A stretch of DNA of 64,000 nucleotides, taken from Paenibacillus sp. FSL H7-0331 (GTDB lineage: Bacteria > Bacillota > Bacilli > Paenibacillales > NBRC-103111). Location of the stretch: positions 248,001-312,000 of the forward strand of contig NZ_MRTH01000007.1 of assembly GCF_001956045.1 (NCBI RefSeq), written 5' to 3'. The notes under the pieces were generated by a model. It worked only from the letters and a program-made list of their open reading frames with translations. It was not told the DNA's origin and made no database searches. Made by a program: the position numbers and the translations under genes. Below are positions 19,273-28,273 of the stretch, piece by piece. How positions within the stretch are numbered: the stretch's first letter is position 1; each line of letters starts with the position of its first letter.

Positions 19273-20880
19273 TTACTTTCCATACTTGCTCGCATACACG
19301 TGAGGCGTCTCTCCGATATGCTCTTTGAACACTTTAATAAAATAGCTATAGCTATTAAAGCCGACCATTTGATAAATTTCTTTAATCGAGCAGGCTCTCG
19401 TACGAATGAGCTGTGTGCTCCGTTCAATCCGGTAAGACGTTAAATATTCAGTAAAGGTCGTTTCGGTCTCCTCTTTAAACAGTCTGCTGAGATAAGATGG
19501 TGTGATATTCAGCTGGTCGGCCGTTTCTTCAAGAGTGACTCCGTGCCGGTAATCCTGCTGGATTCTCTGAATAGCCTGAGCTACATAACGGGAATACCGG
19601 ACAGACGTTTGGACCAGGCGCAGCTCTGCCAACAGCTTCCCAAATAATAGTTGAAGGTCGCGTTCGAGCTCCATCGCATTTTTCGGAGCTATGGGGCTGG
19701 CTTTCATTTCCTGAAAAATCCACTCCGAGTCCAGACCAGCTTTTTGTGCGATTTTGACGGCAAGCTGTATGAGCTCAGCACTGGCCCGTGCACTCCCGCG
19801 AGGGAAAGCGGCCTCATCTGCTGCGCATGTCTTGGCGATAGTCCGCATAATTCGCGACATTTCTTCGGTATCGCAAGCTTCCGCGGCCGCAAGCAGTTCT
19901 TTTTCTTGGCTAATAGAGACGTAGGATACAGGAGTCTCTCCCGACCGTAATGCCTTTGGCGTATATCCCTGCAGTTCGTCCAGCTTAAGCTGTAGGCTGG
20001 CATACTGGGCCGATACCGATGCGAGTGATCGGAACATGCCGGTTTGGACAAAAAGAGCCGCTGAGTTAAAATACAGTTCAAGCGATTTCCCCAGCCTTGC
20101 TTTTTTCGCTTCAATCCATTGAAGTAGACCGTTTTCGCTTCGCTCGTTCTCCCTGGATAGCAATAAACCGAATGATCCCCGCTCCAAATAAACGACGCAG
20201 CCTGCTTCCGCTATAATCTGCAAGGACATGTCGGTAACAGACCGAATAAACAAAGTGAGCTCCTGCTCGTTCATCCGCATATGCAGCACATCGAAATTCA
20301 CCAGCTTCATCAACAGTAGCACATGCACCTGGTCATCCCTTCCATAGGGGAGATCCTTGAAATACTCATGATATTTATTCTGCTCAGAGGGCGTACCAGC
20401 ACCGATTAACAGTTCTTTAAGATAGCTTTGACTAACCGCAGGACCAGCAGCCTCCCATTTCAGGCGCTCCCGCTGGCGGTCGTTTTGCTGCTTATGCTCA
20501 ACCTGCAACTTCGCCTTAACCTTCTCCAGCACATGAATGAGCGTGTCTGCTGAAAGCCGATGCTTCAGCAAATAATCCATGGCCCCGAAATGCAATGATC
20601 CTCGAACGTAATCATAGGAATCGTAGCTGCTGAGGGCTATGATTCTTATTTGAGGATAGCGCTCGGATAAGTGACGAATCAGCTCGATACCGTCCATCCC
20701 AGGCATATTCATATCAACAATCATCAAATGAGGGTTTATTTCCCTAACGAGCTGGAGTGCTTCCAGCCCGTCTCCCGCTTCAGCGCATAATGTAAAACCG
20801 CATCGTTCCCAATCAATAATGGACCTTAGGTGGTTGCGAACAAGCAGTTCATCATCAACGGCTATGACTTTCAATAACAT
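19273..20880 (-). CDS. YesN-type response regulator with AraC output domain (module 2)
   Basis: A 535-residue regulator with the receiver phosphoacceptor in MIVDMNMPGMDG, a variable middle and an AraC helix-turn-helix pair at the C-terminus (VTLEETADQLNITPSYLSRLFKEE and GFNSYSYFIKVFKEH). It overlaps the end of the kinase gene by 26 bp, so kinase and regulator are translated together. It is a clear paralogue of the module 1 regulator. It should activate the importer and sulfatase genes downstream. Confidence 0.92.
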   Translation of the reverse strand: MLLKVIAVDDELLVRNHLRSIIDWERCGFTLCAEAGDGLEALQLVREINPHLMIVDMNMPGMDGIELIRHLSERYPQIRIIALSSYDSYDYVRGSLHFGAMDYLLKHRLSADTLIHVLEKVKAKLQVEHKQQNDRQRERLKWEAAGPAVSQSYLKELLIGAGTPSEQNKYHEYFKDLPYGRDDQVHVLLLMKLVNFDVLHMRMNEQELTLFIRSVTDMSLQIIAEAGCVVYLERGSFGLLLSRENERSENGLLQWIEAKKARLGKSLELYFNSAALFVQTGMFRSLASVSAQYASLQLKLDELQGYTPKALRSGETPVSYVSISQEKELLAAAEACDTEEMSRIMRTIAKTCAADEAAFPRGSARASAELIQLAVKIAQKAGLDSEWIFQEMKASPIAPKNAMELERDLQLLFGKLLAELRLVQTSVRYSRYVAQAIQRIQQDYRHGVTLEETADQLNITPSYLSRLFKEETETTFTEYLTSYRIERSTQLIRTRACSIKEIYQMVGFNSYSYFIKVFKEHIGETPHVYASKYGK

Positions 20881-22615
20881 GGCTTTGCTCCCTTCTCACT
20901 TGGGGAATTGTAATTTCTACTGTCGTAAACACCCCGACTTGACTGTATACTTTTAGCCCATAGGGCTCACCGAAGGTAAGCTGCAGCCGCTCCCTTATAT
21001 TACTAAGTCCTATGCCCCCGGATTGACTGGGGTCTGCATGTCCATGATTATTACATAGCCTTTCAAGTAGATCAGTGGATATGCCGATCCCATCATCCGT
21101 TACGCTAAGCCTGAGTTGCTCCGGGCCATCGCAATAAACCCGAATCGATATGGTTCCTTCCTGATCTGTAGTCGCGAGGCCATGATTCATCGCATTTTCG
21201 ACTATTGGCTGCACAATCAGCTTCGGGATGAGACAATCTAGTGCCTCGTCCTCTACCTTTACGTTCACCGTAATCCGATCTAAAAATTTATATCGCTGGA
21301 TACGCACATAACGCTCGACCTGCTCAAGCTCCTCCTGGACCAGAATCATCTCGCGTTTCGGATCGATGGCAAATCGCATCAGCTCAATCAGTGAGCCAGA
21401 GATCTCTTCGATATTGGCTGCATGCTGAATCCGCGCCAAATATTTGATCGTATTCAACGTATTATATAAAAAATGCGGCTTGATCTGAGCCTGTAGTGCC
21501 CGATATTCGGCTTCACGCCGCTCGCGCTCCTCAGACTTGACCTTATGCAGCAGTTCCTGAACATGATCCATCATGGAAACGAACATTTCGCTAAGCTGGC
21601 CGATTTCGTCGTCGTTTTTGATCCGGGGCCTTGCATTGATGTGTCCCTCCCGAACGAGCTTCATGGCGCTATGCAACCGCTTTATATTTTTGGCCATCTG
21701 TTTAGAGAGGAAAATGGAGATGAGCAGAACGGCAATGAGCACGACTACTGCCATTGTAATAGTCTGGTTTCTGATGCCGTTCACCTCGCTCAATAACACA
21801 CTTAACGGTACCATCGCAATTGTTGACCAGCCGGTATAAGCCGATTGGAACTGTACGACCAAATACGACCGGTTCTCCATCACGAGCTTGCTGCTTTTCC
21901 ATTGACCAGGGACTGCTCCCGAAAGCAGGGAGATTAGCTCCTTATCCTGGAGCTGAGTGCGTATTCTCTCAGATCTGGAATCATAAATAATGGTTCCGCT
22001 TTCATTTGTGACTGAAACAACCGTTTCGGATAACGGCTCGATGTCGTAAACCTGCTTGACGAGATTTGGATCAAAATCGACAATACATAGTCCGATTAGG
22101 TCCCCATTTGACAGTACAGGACGTACAAGCATGATCCGCCCGTTGCCGGATGGATCAAAGAGCAGGTGCCTCCGATTCTCGCGGATGCGCGGGTCCTCCC
22201 AAAGCGATTTTACAAATTCCGGGTTCCCCCTGCGGTTGCCGGTATAGTATACCAAGTCTCCCTTGCCTATAACGGTGATCTGCTGCACGTAATTTTTGAA
22301 GGCGGTCATGGAGCTTAGAAACTCCTCTACTGCTTTCTTTTCCTTAAACCATTCCAGCGTTGGCGCCTCCGTCTGACTCAGGAGACTTTGATGAATTAAA
22401 TCCCGGATTACTATGGCTTTGGCCATGTTATCGACCTCCTCAACCATCGACTGCAGGTTCGTATTCGCCCCCTGGATACGGTCTGAAATATAGGAAGTCG
22501 CGTTACGCTCAATGACCTTGGCTGAATTGTAGTAAGAACTATAGGCAATCGGGATAATTGCAAGAAGAACTGCCAATCCGAAAGCGGTGAACATCTTTCC
22601 TTGGATCGTTTTCAC
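20855..22615 (-). CDS. YesM-type sensor histidine kinase (module 2)
   Basis: A 586-residue kinase: transmembrane helix 1 at about residues 8-28, an extracellular sensor domain to about 275, helix 2, HAMP, a His-kinase domain (LQAQIKPHFLYNTLNTIKYLAR) and an ATPase domain (VENAMNHG, TDDGIGI). It starts with GTG at 22615 behind GGGAGGG. It is the first gene of module 2 and overlaps its partner regulator. It probably senses an oligosaccharide at the cell surface. Confidence 0.9.
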   Translation of the reverse strand: MKTIQGKMFTAFGLAVLLAIIPIAYSSYYNSAKVIERNATSYISDRIQGANTNLQSMVEEVDNMAKAIVIRDLIHQSLLSQTEAPTLEWFKEKKAVEEFLSSMTAFKNYVQQITVIGKGDLVYYTGNRRGNPEFVKSLWEDPRIRENRRHLLFDPSGNGRIMLVRPVLSNGDLIGLCIVDFDPNLVKQVYDIEPLSETVVSVTNESGTIIYDSRSERIRTQLQDKELISLLSGAVPGQWKSSKLVMENRSYLVVQFQSAYTGWSTIAMVPLSVLLSEVNGIRNQTITMAVVVLIAVLLISIFLSKQMAKNIKRLHSAMKLVREGHINARPRIKNDDEIGQLSEMFVSMMDHVQELLHKVKSEERERREAEYRALQAQIKPHFLYNTLNTIKYLARIQHAANIEEISGSLIELMRFAIDPKREMILVQEELEQVERYVRIQRYKFLDRITVNVKVEDEALDCLIPKLIVQPIVENAMNHGLATTDQEGTISIRVYCDGPEQLRLSVTDDGIGISTDLLERLCNNHGHADPSQSGGIGLSNIRERLQLTFGEPYGLKVYSQVGVFTTVEITIPQVRREQSHVIESHSR

Positions 22616-23020
22616 TGATGACGCCCTCCCATGAAGGTTAGATTGTTTAATTGCTTGAGAAGTATGGGGATATAATTCTTTATAGTAGGTTATTGTATCA
22701 CAAAAAAATTTCTAGACTATTCTTAATATTGTTGCTGTTGAGAGAAGACACTCGTACGTCTTCAGCAAGGTACGATATGATTCGTACTTTTCAGAAAGCA
22801 TGATCATGCAGTCGTTCTTGAAACAACCATATACAGGCTTCTACGGGTATAGTCTTAATATCCACCTCTAAAGTTGTTAACGTCCTCACAACTTGTGCAT
22901 GATTACATACCATACCTATAGATACATTTGAGTAAAGCAAGCAATACGCCGGTTTTCCCTATGGTCCCATGGGATATTGCGTTGTTAGTATGATTAATAG
23001 TTGGAGTTGGTGATATTCTT
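22616..23020. other. Intergenic boundary between glycan module 2 and accessory DNA
   Basis: This holds the unresolved promoter of the YesM gene (only weak hexamers) and a short gene remnant on the minus strand (22791-22958). I see no RNA gene. Confidence 0.4.
22791..22958 (-). pseudogene. Possible gene remnant, about 55 codons
   Basis: An uninterrupted minus-strand frame without a start and with a stop at 22791-22793 ends in VEACIWLFQERLHDHAF. Its composition looks protein-like, but I do not recognise the family. A stop codon (TAG) borders it upstream. It may be the 3' end of a gene lost during rearrangement, or chance. Confidence 0.2.
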
Positions 23021-23665
23021 ATGATCTATACAGCTCTTGGAGATTCTATTACATTTGGTGAAAATGCTTCCTCTTTAGCAAAAGCATATCCTCATTTAAC
23101 TGTGTCTATATTAAACTCAAGTTCATGTAAGGTTCGTGGGTTGGTTTTGGCTCGGCCTGGTTGGAGCAGTTCTGATCTATTGGATGCCGTGATATGGCGG
23201 GGAGACTCTATAATTAGTCGTTCTGCTGTTGTTTCAGTATGGATCGGAGGAGTGGACTTAGCTAATGCGGCACTCTTTACATTTAGAACCAAGCAACCAC
23301 TAGCTGCCAAACACTTTGTAGCCAACTATAGGCGAAATTTAAGTGGCATTTTTACTCGAATCAAAAAAGGAAGCCATGCTCGGATCATTTGCTGCACGCA
23401 ATATAATCCATTTCCTAACAGCCCGCTTTCGGTTGAGTGGGTGGACGGATTAAATCGTACGATCCACGAGCTCGCCCATAGTTATGATGTAATTGTAGCT
23501 CCCGCTCATACGTGGTTTGAAGGAAAACAGGCAGATCTTTTGTATGGATATCGAAATGGAAAGATTGAAGACGCGTTGAGCGGATTTTTGCCCATTCATC
23601 CGAATGACCGGGGGCATCGAGTTATCGCAACGAAATTGGCACCATATCTGATCCCCCGGAAGTAG
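23021..23665 (+). CDS. SGNH/GDSL-type hydrolase
   Basis: A 214-residue protein with the block I motif LGDSITFG (Ser nucleophile, residues 6-13), a GG-type block III (WIGGVDLAN) and block V HPNDRGHR, giving the Asp-His of the triad. There is no signal peptide, so it should act in the cytoplasm as an esterase or lipase-like hydrolase; the substrate cannot be told. Upstream, GGAG lies 14 nt from the ATG, which is loose. It stands alone on the plus strand at the edge of the accessory region, ending 170 bp before a bidirectional terminator. Confidence 0.8.
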   Translation: MIYTALGDSITFGENASSLAKAYPHLTVSILNSSSCKVRGLVLARPGWSSSDLLDAVIWRGDSIISRSAVVSVWIGGVDLANAALFTFRTKQPLAAKHFVANYRRNLSGIFTRIKKGSHARIICCTQYNPFPNSPLSVEWVDGLNRTIHELAHSYDVIVAPAHTWFEGKQADLLYGYRNGKIEDALSGFLPIHPNDRGHRVIATKLAPYLIPRK

Positions 23666-23834
23666 TCTCTCATACGAGGGGATATGGACATAAGCGATTA
23701 AAACTACACAATGCTTACTCGGCGATGACGTTCCTAGCGGTACATGTTCATGCTGTGCAGTCCAATGGTATATGCTGATTGAACCTTATAAACTCATGGT
23801 ACAGCTGGTCGAGTAGACCGCAGCTAGTCTGGCA
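23666..23834 (+). other. Gene-free stretch after the SGNH gene
   Basis: A short plus-strand frame ending AMTFLAVHVHAVQSNGIC just before a stop at about 23777 looks faintly protein-like and could be a remnant. Nothing else is recognisable. Confidence 0.2.
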
Positions 23835-23878
23835 CAAAAGGCCTCAGTTCGGAGAATTGTCCGAGCTGAGGCCTTTTG
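23835..23878. terminator. Strong bidirectional intrinsic terminator
   Basis: AAAAGGCCTCAG and its complement form a near-perfect 17-bp stem with an eight-base loop, with T-runs on both strands. It ends both the SGNH gene (plus) and the gene at 24008-25153 (minus). Confidence 0.85.
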
Positions 23879-24007
23879 TTGTAGCAAGAACTCGAAGCCC
23901 TCGCCTCACATTAATGTTCAACTATGCCCACGTACTTCTACATAACGTACACGCGGCTGCCAAATCGGGACGAAATAGGCCAGGTTCATGAACAGCTCCA
24001 AAGTCTA

Positions 24008-25153
24008 TCAGTCCAAAAATTGTTTTTCTCCAGCAATAAAGTCCTTCAAAGGGATAAGCTTGCGTGCTCCCCTATTCCCTGTTTCCGTTATTACGTTTCC
24101 ATTTTCATCAACTGTTTGTATGATATAATCGCCAGTGAGTAAGTTGTAATCCTCCTCATCGGCATTATCCATTGTGCGATCACCATTGAAATAGGAACCT
24201 AATGTGGCACCAATTAAATACCAATCATTATCTTGAAATCTAAATCGATACGAATAATACCAACGCCAATTACTACCACCATAAAATTTGAGCAGCACCG
24301 ATCCTCTATCAATTGTGATACTGTCAAATGGGTCACCGAAGACTCCGCCTTCATCATTTTTCAAGACAGCTTTGTCGGCAGTAATTGAATTAGTGTAGGT
24401 TCCATCCTCATTTCCCAGGGCAATAATCAACGCACGTGATGGCACCTCTTTTGTAATTGGAGGGCCCTCTATGATGGCGACAATATCGGTAATTCCATCT
24501 TTATTCAAATCACCCTTAGCCTGTGCCGCATCTCCCGTTGCCCCCTCCAAAATATGCCAACCCTTGGGAATTAAGCCTTTGATCTCGTCTGTAGGGTCAA
24601 TATCTACCGACGGGATGGAGTTACTTATTATATTTAATATGTATACGGCTGATTGATCTTTAACTTGTAAAACACTCGTCAACCCTTGTATAGATTCCAT
24701 CATCTCCTCTACATATAATTTCATTTCTTCCGTTCTCTTATCGACTTGGTATAACGCACGGCTTTTCTCGGAATTATCGAAATCATACGCCTTGGCATGT
24801 CGTAGTTTTTCCAGCTTCCGATTAATCTCGGCTAAGCTCTTATCATAGCCTGCTTCATTCGGTTTGTTATCACTCCCGAGCGTCATCTTCACATACTGAT
24901 TGATGTAGAACGGGTAAGTCCCTTCATTTCTGTTGCCTTCGTGAGCATACATAGTTCCCCCGCCATTATAATTCAAATTGAAACGAACGACAGCAGCATT
25001 AATTTTAGACAAGTTGGACCTGATGGAATCAGATTTATCTCTTAATGCTTTATTAGCAGCCGTCATTCTTAACGTCTCTTCATGGAAACAACCACCCATT
25101 TCAAAAAACAAAAAGGGCTGTTTCTCCTTTGGCAGCGAAGCCGTGTAACGCAA
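24008..25153 (-). CDS. Uncharacterised protein with EF-hand-like segment, probably 5'-truncated
   Basis: The frame gives up to 381 residues. I do not recognise the family. Visible features are a helical, charged middle (residues about 40-160), a calcium-loop-like GDLNKDGITDIVAI near residue 215, and a C-terminal beta-rich part (YYSYRFRFQDNDWYLIGA). The only upstream start is a TTG at 25153, which lies inside the ssrA-type terminator sequence and has no ribosome site. A hydrophobic stretch and Cys (FLFFEMGGC) may be the remains of a lipoprotein signal. The natural N-terminus therefore seems to have been cut off at the ssrA-fragment junction, and the gene may not be expressed. Confidence 0.55.
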   Translation of the reverse strand: MRYTASLPKEKQPFLFFEMGGCFHEETLRMTAANKALRDKSDSIRSNLSKINAAVVRFNLNYNGGGTMYAHEGNRNEGTYPFYINQYVKMTLGSDNKPNEAGYDKSLAEINRKLEKLRHAKAYDFDNSEKSRALYQVDKRTEEMKLYVEEMMESIQGLTSVLQVKDQSAVYILNIISNSIPSVDIDPTDEIKGLIPKGWHILEGATGDAAQAKGDLNKDGITDIVAIIEGPPITKEVPSRALIIALGNEDGTYTNSITADKAVLKNDEGGVFGDPFDSITIDRGSVLLKFYGGSNWRWYYSYRFRFQDNDWYLIGATLGSYFNGDRTMDNADEEDYNLLTGDYIIQTVDENGNVITETGNRGARKLIPLKDFIAGEKQFLD

Positions 25154-25188
25154 AAAGGAGCCTGCTACCGTACTTCAGTGGCCAAGCT
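25137..25188 (-). repeat. Left part of a split ssrA-type terminator repeat, ending in the AAGCT target duplication
   Basis: 25137-25183 matches 36140-36186 with few differences, including the terminator arm (AAAAAGGAGCCTGC) and CGTACTTCAGTGG. AAGCT at 25184-25188 is repeated at 29502-29506 on the other side of the inserted element. Removing 25189-29506 rejoins a complete terminator plus ssrA 3' end. Confidence 0.85.
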
Positions 25189-25194
25189 TGTGAC

Positions 25195-25327
25195 TTGAAT
25201 CATAATCTTGCCGTGCGTTGATGCATATAATTGCCGAAAATCTATGTATAAAGACAATAAATCATTAGTAGGATATGTCTGAAGCATATTTTTGCCTAAA
25301 GTTCCTAGTTGAAGCATTTCGCTGCCA
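25195..25327 (+). repeat. Four 19-nt repeats at the left end of the element
   Basis: Direct copies at 25195-25213, 25218-25236, 25279-25297 and 25309-25327, all variants of TTGAAGCATAWTYTTGCC. The first lies within the terminal inverted repeat. Confidence 0.7.
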
Positions 25328-25652
25328 ATAGTTCTTGAATGACACGTGTGTGTGGAAATAATAAATATATTAGATTAGACTGATCATTAAGCTATCGAAC
25401 GGGCAGATTAAGATACATGATTATGTTAAAAACCCCACTCTATGTGGTAATCATTTCGTATATGGTTTATTCCTGGTATTTAAAAGAAAGAGGACCCCTA
25501 AAATCAATTTTGTTTTCTTTTTCTTGGATAATGTTAAGTCCCAAGATGGAAAATTGAGATTTGGGCCCTTTTTTGTTCTTTAATGACTTCGACGGGAAAA
25601 GCATCGCTACAGTTTCACAAAAGCCAAGTATTTTGTACATATTTCCACGCAT
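25328..25652. other. Non-coding left arm of the element
   Basis: AT-rich stretch between the end repeats and the ger promoter. I find no supported gene. A short minus-strand frame here has no ribosome site and is probably chance. Confidence 0.4.
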
Positions 25653-25683
25653 TGAATAATGTGAGGCAATTAATTCCATAATA
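25653..25683 (+). promoter_or_regulatory. Sigma-G (forespore) promoter of the ger operon
   Basis: TGAATA (25653-25658), an 18-nt spacer and CATAATA (25677-25683) match the sigma-G consensus TGHATR-N18-CATWHTA at every defined position. Germination receptor operons of the gerA type are known to be transcribed by sigma-G in the forespore. Confidence 0.75.
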
Positions 25684-25716
25684 ACTCTAACGTTTTTAGT
25701 GGAAGGTGATTCATTC

Positions 25717-27144
25717 ATGACTCATACAGAAATAACGACAGGCTCTCTTCACCAACTACTAAGTAACATGGATGATGCCGAATTTATCGAGGCCCGTGCT
25801 GCATTGGGGCGTAAAATAAGCCTTTACTATATCAGAACCTTAATTGATCAGGAGCGGTTGAATGAAGTCGTCGTAGAGCCGTTGGTGCGTGATCCTGATC
25901 GAGCTGCTATCCAATGTCTGGCCGCTTCAAAGGTAATCACCATATCCAGATTGGAAGAGGCGCATAAGCAGTTGCTGTCCGGAGCGGTCGTGCTTAACGA
26001 TACGGCGACTGATATTTGGCTTGCTGTACCTCTTGAGAACCCATTAAGTCGCTCTGTTGAATCCTCGGAGACGGAAACGATCATTTACGGAGCAAAGGAC
26101 AGTTTTAGCGAGCAAATTGAGCAGAACATCACCATGATCCGCAGGCGGCTTCCCTTAGCTGAATTGAAGACGGAGAAGTTCACGGTGGGAACTCTAAGCA
26201 AGACTACACTCATGCTCATGTACATGGACGGATTGACGAATCCCGAGTTTATTGAGACGGCCAGGAGTAAAATCAGCAACATTGACTTCGATCAATTCCT
26301 TGATTCCTCCCAAGTTGCCGCATTTATGGAAGACCATCATCATACAATTTTTCCTCAGTTTTTGGAGACTGATCGTCCTGATGCATGCGCTAATGCGCTG
26401 GGTATCGGAAAGTTAGTTATTCTTGTGAACAATACGCCCTATGCTTTGATCGCACCCATTACCTTTTTTCATCTGTTTCAATCTCCAGAAGATTATTTTC
26501 TTCGCTGGCCTGTTGCCAGTTTTTTTCGCTGTATTCGATATTTCGGCTTCTTTCTTTCGGTTGTGCTCATGCCTTTCTATGTAGCACTGGCCACCCACCA
26601 TTATCAAATGCTGCCTCTTCAAATCCTTTATGTATTGCTGGAATCTCGGAGTAAGCTGCCATTCTCGCCGTTCTGGGAGGCGTTCATTATGATGATCACT
26701 CTGGAGATCATCAAAGAAGCCAGTCTACGTATGCCAACTAAAACGAGTCAAACCCTCGGCATCATTGGCGGTATCGTGATGGGTCAGGCCGCTGTACAGG
26801 CCGGATTTGCGAGCAAAGTATTGATTGTTTTCATGGGCATTTCCGCAATTTCCTCGTTCTTGGTTCCCAATTATCTAATGACGAGATCCAGCACACTCAT
26901 CCAATTTGTTTTTCTCGTTCTTTCTGCCTTTCTAGGCATTCCTGGAATCATAATGGGGATTATTGTGTTCCTCATTCATTTGAATGGACTTTCCTCCTTG
27001 AAGCAGCCCTTTTTCGCACCGGTATCACCGTTTTATGGGAAGGAATGGTTCGACTTATTCATTCGAGGACCGTTGACTTGGATGAAAACCCGTCCAGAGT
27101 CTTTACGCCCTCTCCAGATCTGGCGTTACAGTAAAAGGAGATGA
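25717..27144 (+). CDS. Spore germination receptor subunit A (GerA/GerKA family)
   Basis: A 475-residue GerA-family protein (PF03323 type). A soluble N-terminal half (DIWLAVPLENPL, RSVESSETETIIYG) precedes four or five membrane segments (FFLSVVLMPFYVAL, LGIIGGIVMGQAAVQAG, LVLSAFLGIPGIIMG). The ATG at 25717 has GGAAGGTGAT seven bases upstream; an earlier GTG overlaps that site. The A, B and C subunits form an inner-membrane spore receptor for small germinants such as amino acids or sugars. It is the first gene of a complete three-gene operon carried within the inserted element. Confidence 0.92.
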   Translation: MTHTEITTGSLHQLLSNMDDAEFIEARAALGRKISLYYIRTLIDQERLNEVVVEPLVRDPDRAAIQCLAASKVITISRLEEAHKQLLSGAVVLNDTATDIWLAVPLENPLSRSVESSETETIIYGAKDSFSEQIEQNITMIRRRLPLAELKTEKFTVGTLSKTTLMLMYMDGLTNPEFIETARSKISNIDFDQFLDSSQVAAFMEDHHHTIFPQFLETDRPDACANALGIGKLVILVNNTPYALIAPITFFHLFQSPEDYFLRWPVASFFRCIRYFGFFLSVVLMPFYVALATHHYQMLPLQILYVLLESRSKLPFSPFWEAFIMMITLEIIKEASLRMPTKTSQTLGIIGGIVMGQAAVQAGFASKVLIVFMGISAISSFLVPNYLMTRSSTLIQFVFLVLSAFLGIPGIIMGIIVFLIHLNGLSSLKQPFFAPVSPFYGKEWFDLFIRGPLTWMKTRPESLRPLQIWRYSKRR

Positions 27145-27148
27145 AAAA

Positions 27149-28270
27149 TTGAAGAACTTGTCTCTATTTGAGAAAACATCAACCTATGGTGGCATTTATA
27201 TCATGTTTATTGTGAACCGGCTGCAGACACTTTATTTCATGCTGATTATGCCTACTTATTTGGTACAACCGTATATGATTTGGGGGATAATTGCTATCGG
27301 CATATTGTCGCATTTGAATCTAGTGCTGTTGTTTAAGTGGTTATGTTCTGAGCGTTCTGCCAAAGGATTTGAAGGCTTTGTGGAGTTATTCGGTTCGAAA
27401 TGGATTCGATTTTTCGCTTTTATCGGGTTGATTCCGATTGGAATGAAGATCATCGTTATTACGATAGGTTATACGGAAATGATCCAAAAATTTATTTTTC
27501 CCTCAATGGATCTGAAGGTGCTCCTTGGATTGATTGTAGCTCTTAGTGCATACGTAGTTTCACAAGGCATGGAGAAAACAATCCGCTTCGTGACCGTCGT
27601 ATTTTTCAGCGCAGTTTGGATCATCCTGGTCTTCATCCCGGTGTTGTATCTGCCTACGGCATTTCCGTATGAGTTGTTTCCGTTGATACCAACTGATGGG
27701 TCTGATTCAATGTGGAAAAAGTTGTTGTTCCTGTGGTCCTCTTTGTCAGGTCCGGAATATTTGATTTGTTTGGCACCCTGGCTAGATCTTAAGCGTAAGG
27801 AACGGATATTTGCATCCATAGCTAACGTAATGTCCGTACTTGAATACTTGTTTATGTTCGTAGTTTCGCTGTTATTTTTCGGTGCTGCTTACCTGAAGGA
27901 GGTTCAGTTTCCAGTTGTTAAAATAGCAAGTTACTTTCAATTCCCCCTCTTTGAACGAATTGACGTGATCCTGATCTCAATGCAAATGTTCAATTTCGTT
28001 TTCGCCATAGCCATTTTTTTACTGTGTTTTTATGGAGCAGTCCGTATTGCGACAGGCAGGCATCAGAAAAAGAAACCGTCTACCCGATTTGGATTGCTTA
28101 TCTTGTACTTGACCATCTTTACAGTAATGTTGATTGTCGTGAAATTGATCTGGACAGACGTATTTAGGCAACACGTGCTCATTTCGATTCAGATCTGGCT
28201 TGGGGCATTCACTTATCTTGTTATCCCGGGCTTATTGTTGATTGCTAATAAGCGAAAGGGGGTTGCCTAG
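27149..28270 (+). CDS. Spore germination receptor subunit B (GerB-family permease)
   Basis: A 373-residue membrane protein of the GerAB/amino-acid-permease fold with about ten helices (YGGIYIMFIVNRLQTL, LLGLIVALSAYVVSQG, VLEYLFMFVVSLLFFG). It starts with TTG at 27149, behind AAAAGGAG. Four bases separate it from the A-subunit stop. In characterised receptors the B subunit binds the germinant. Confidence 0.9.
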   Translation: MKNLSLFEKTSTYGGIYIMFIVNRLQTLYFMLIMPTYLVQPYMIWGIIAIGILSHLNLVLLFKWLCSERSAKGFEGFVELFGSKWIRFFAFIGLIPIGMKIIVITIGYTEMIQKFIFPSMDLKVLLGLIVALSAYVVSQGMEKTIRFVTVVFFSAVWIILVFIPVLYLPTAFPYELFPLIPTDGSDSMWKKLLFLWSSLSGPEYLICLAPWLDLKRKERIFASIANVMSVLEYLFMFVVSLLFFGAAYLKEVQFPVVKIASYFQFPLFERIDVILISMQMFNFVFAIAIFLLCFYGAVRIATGRHQKKKPSTRFGLLILYLTIFTVMLIVVKLIWTDVFRQHVLISIQIWLGAFTYLVIPGLLLIANKRKGVA

Positions 28271-28273
28271 AGA

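Noticed and set aside
23700..23777. Short plus-strand stretch ending AMTFLAVHVHAVQSNGIC as a gene
   Set aside because: Too short, no start signal and no family I can name; at most a remnant.
25467..25718. 83-codon minus-strand frame in the left arm of the germination element
   Set aside because: No ribosome site, biased composition, and it overlaps the sigma-G promoter and gerA start.
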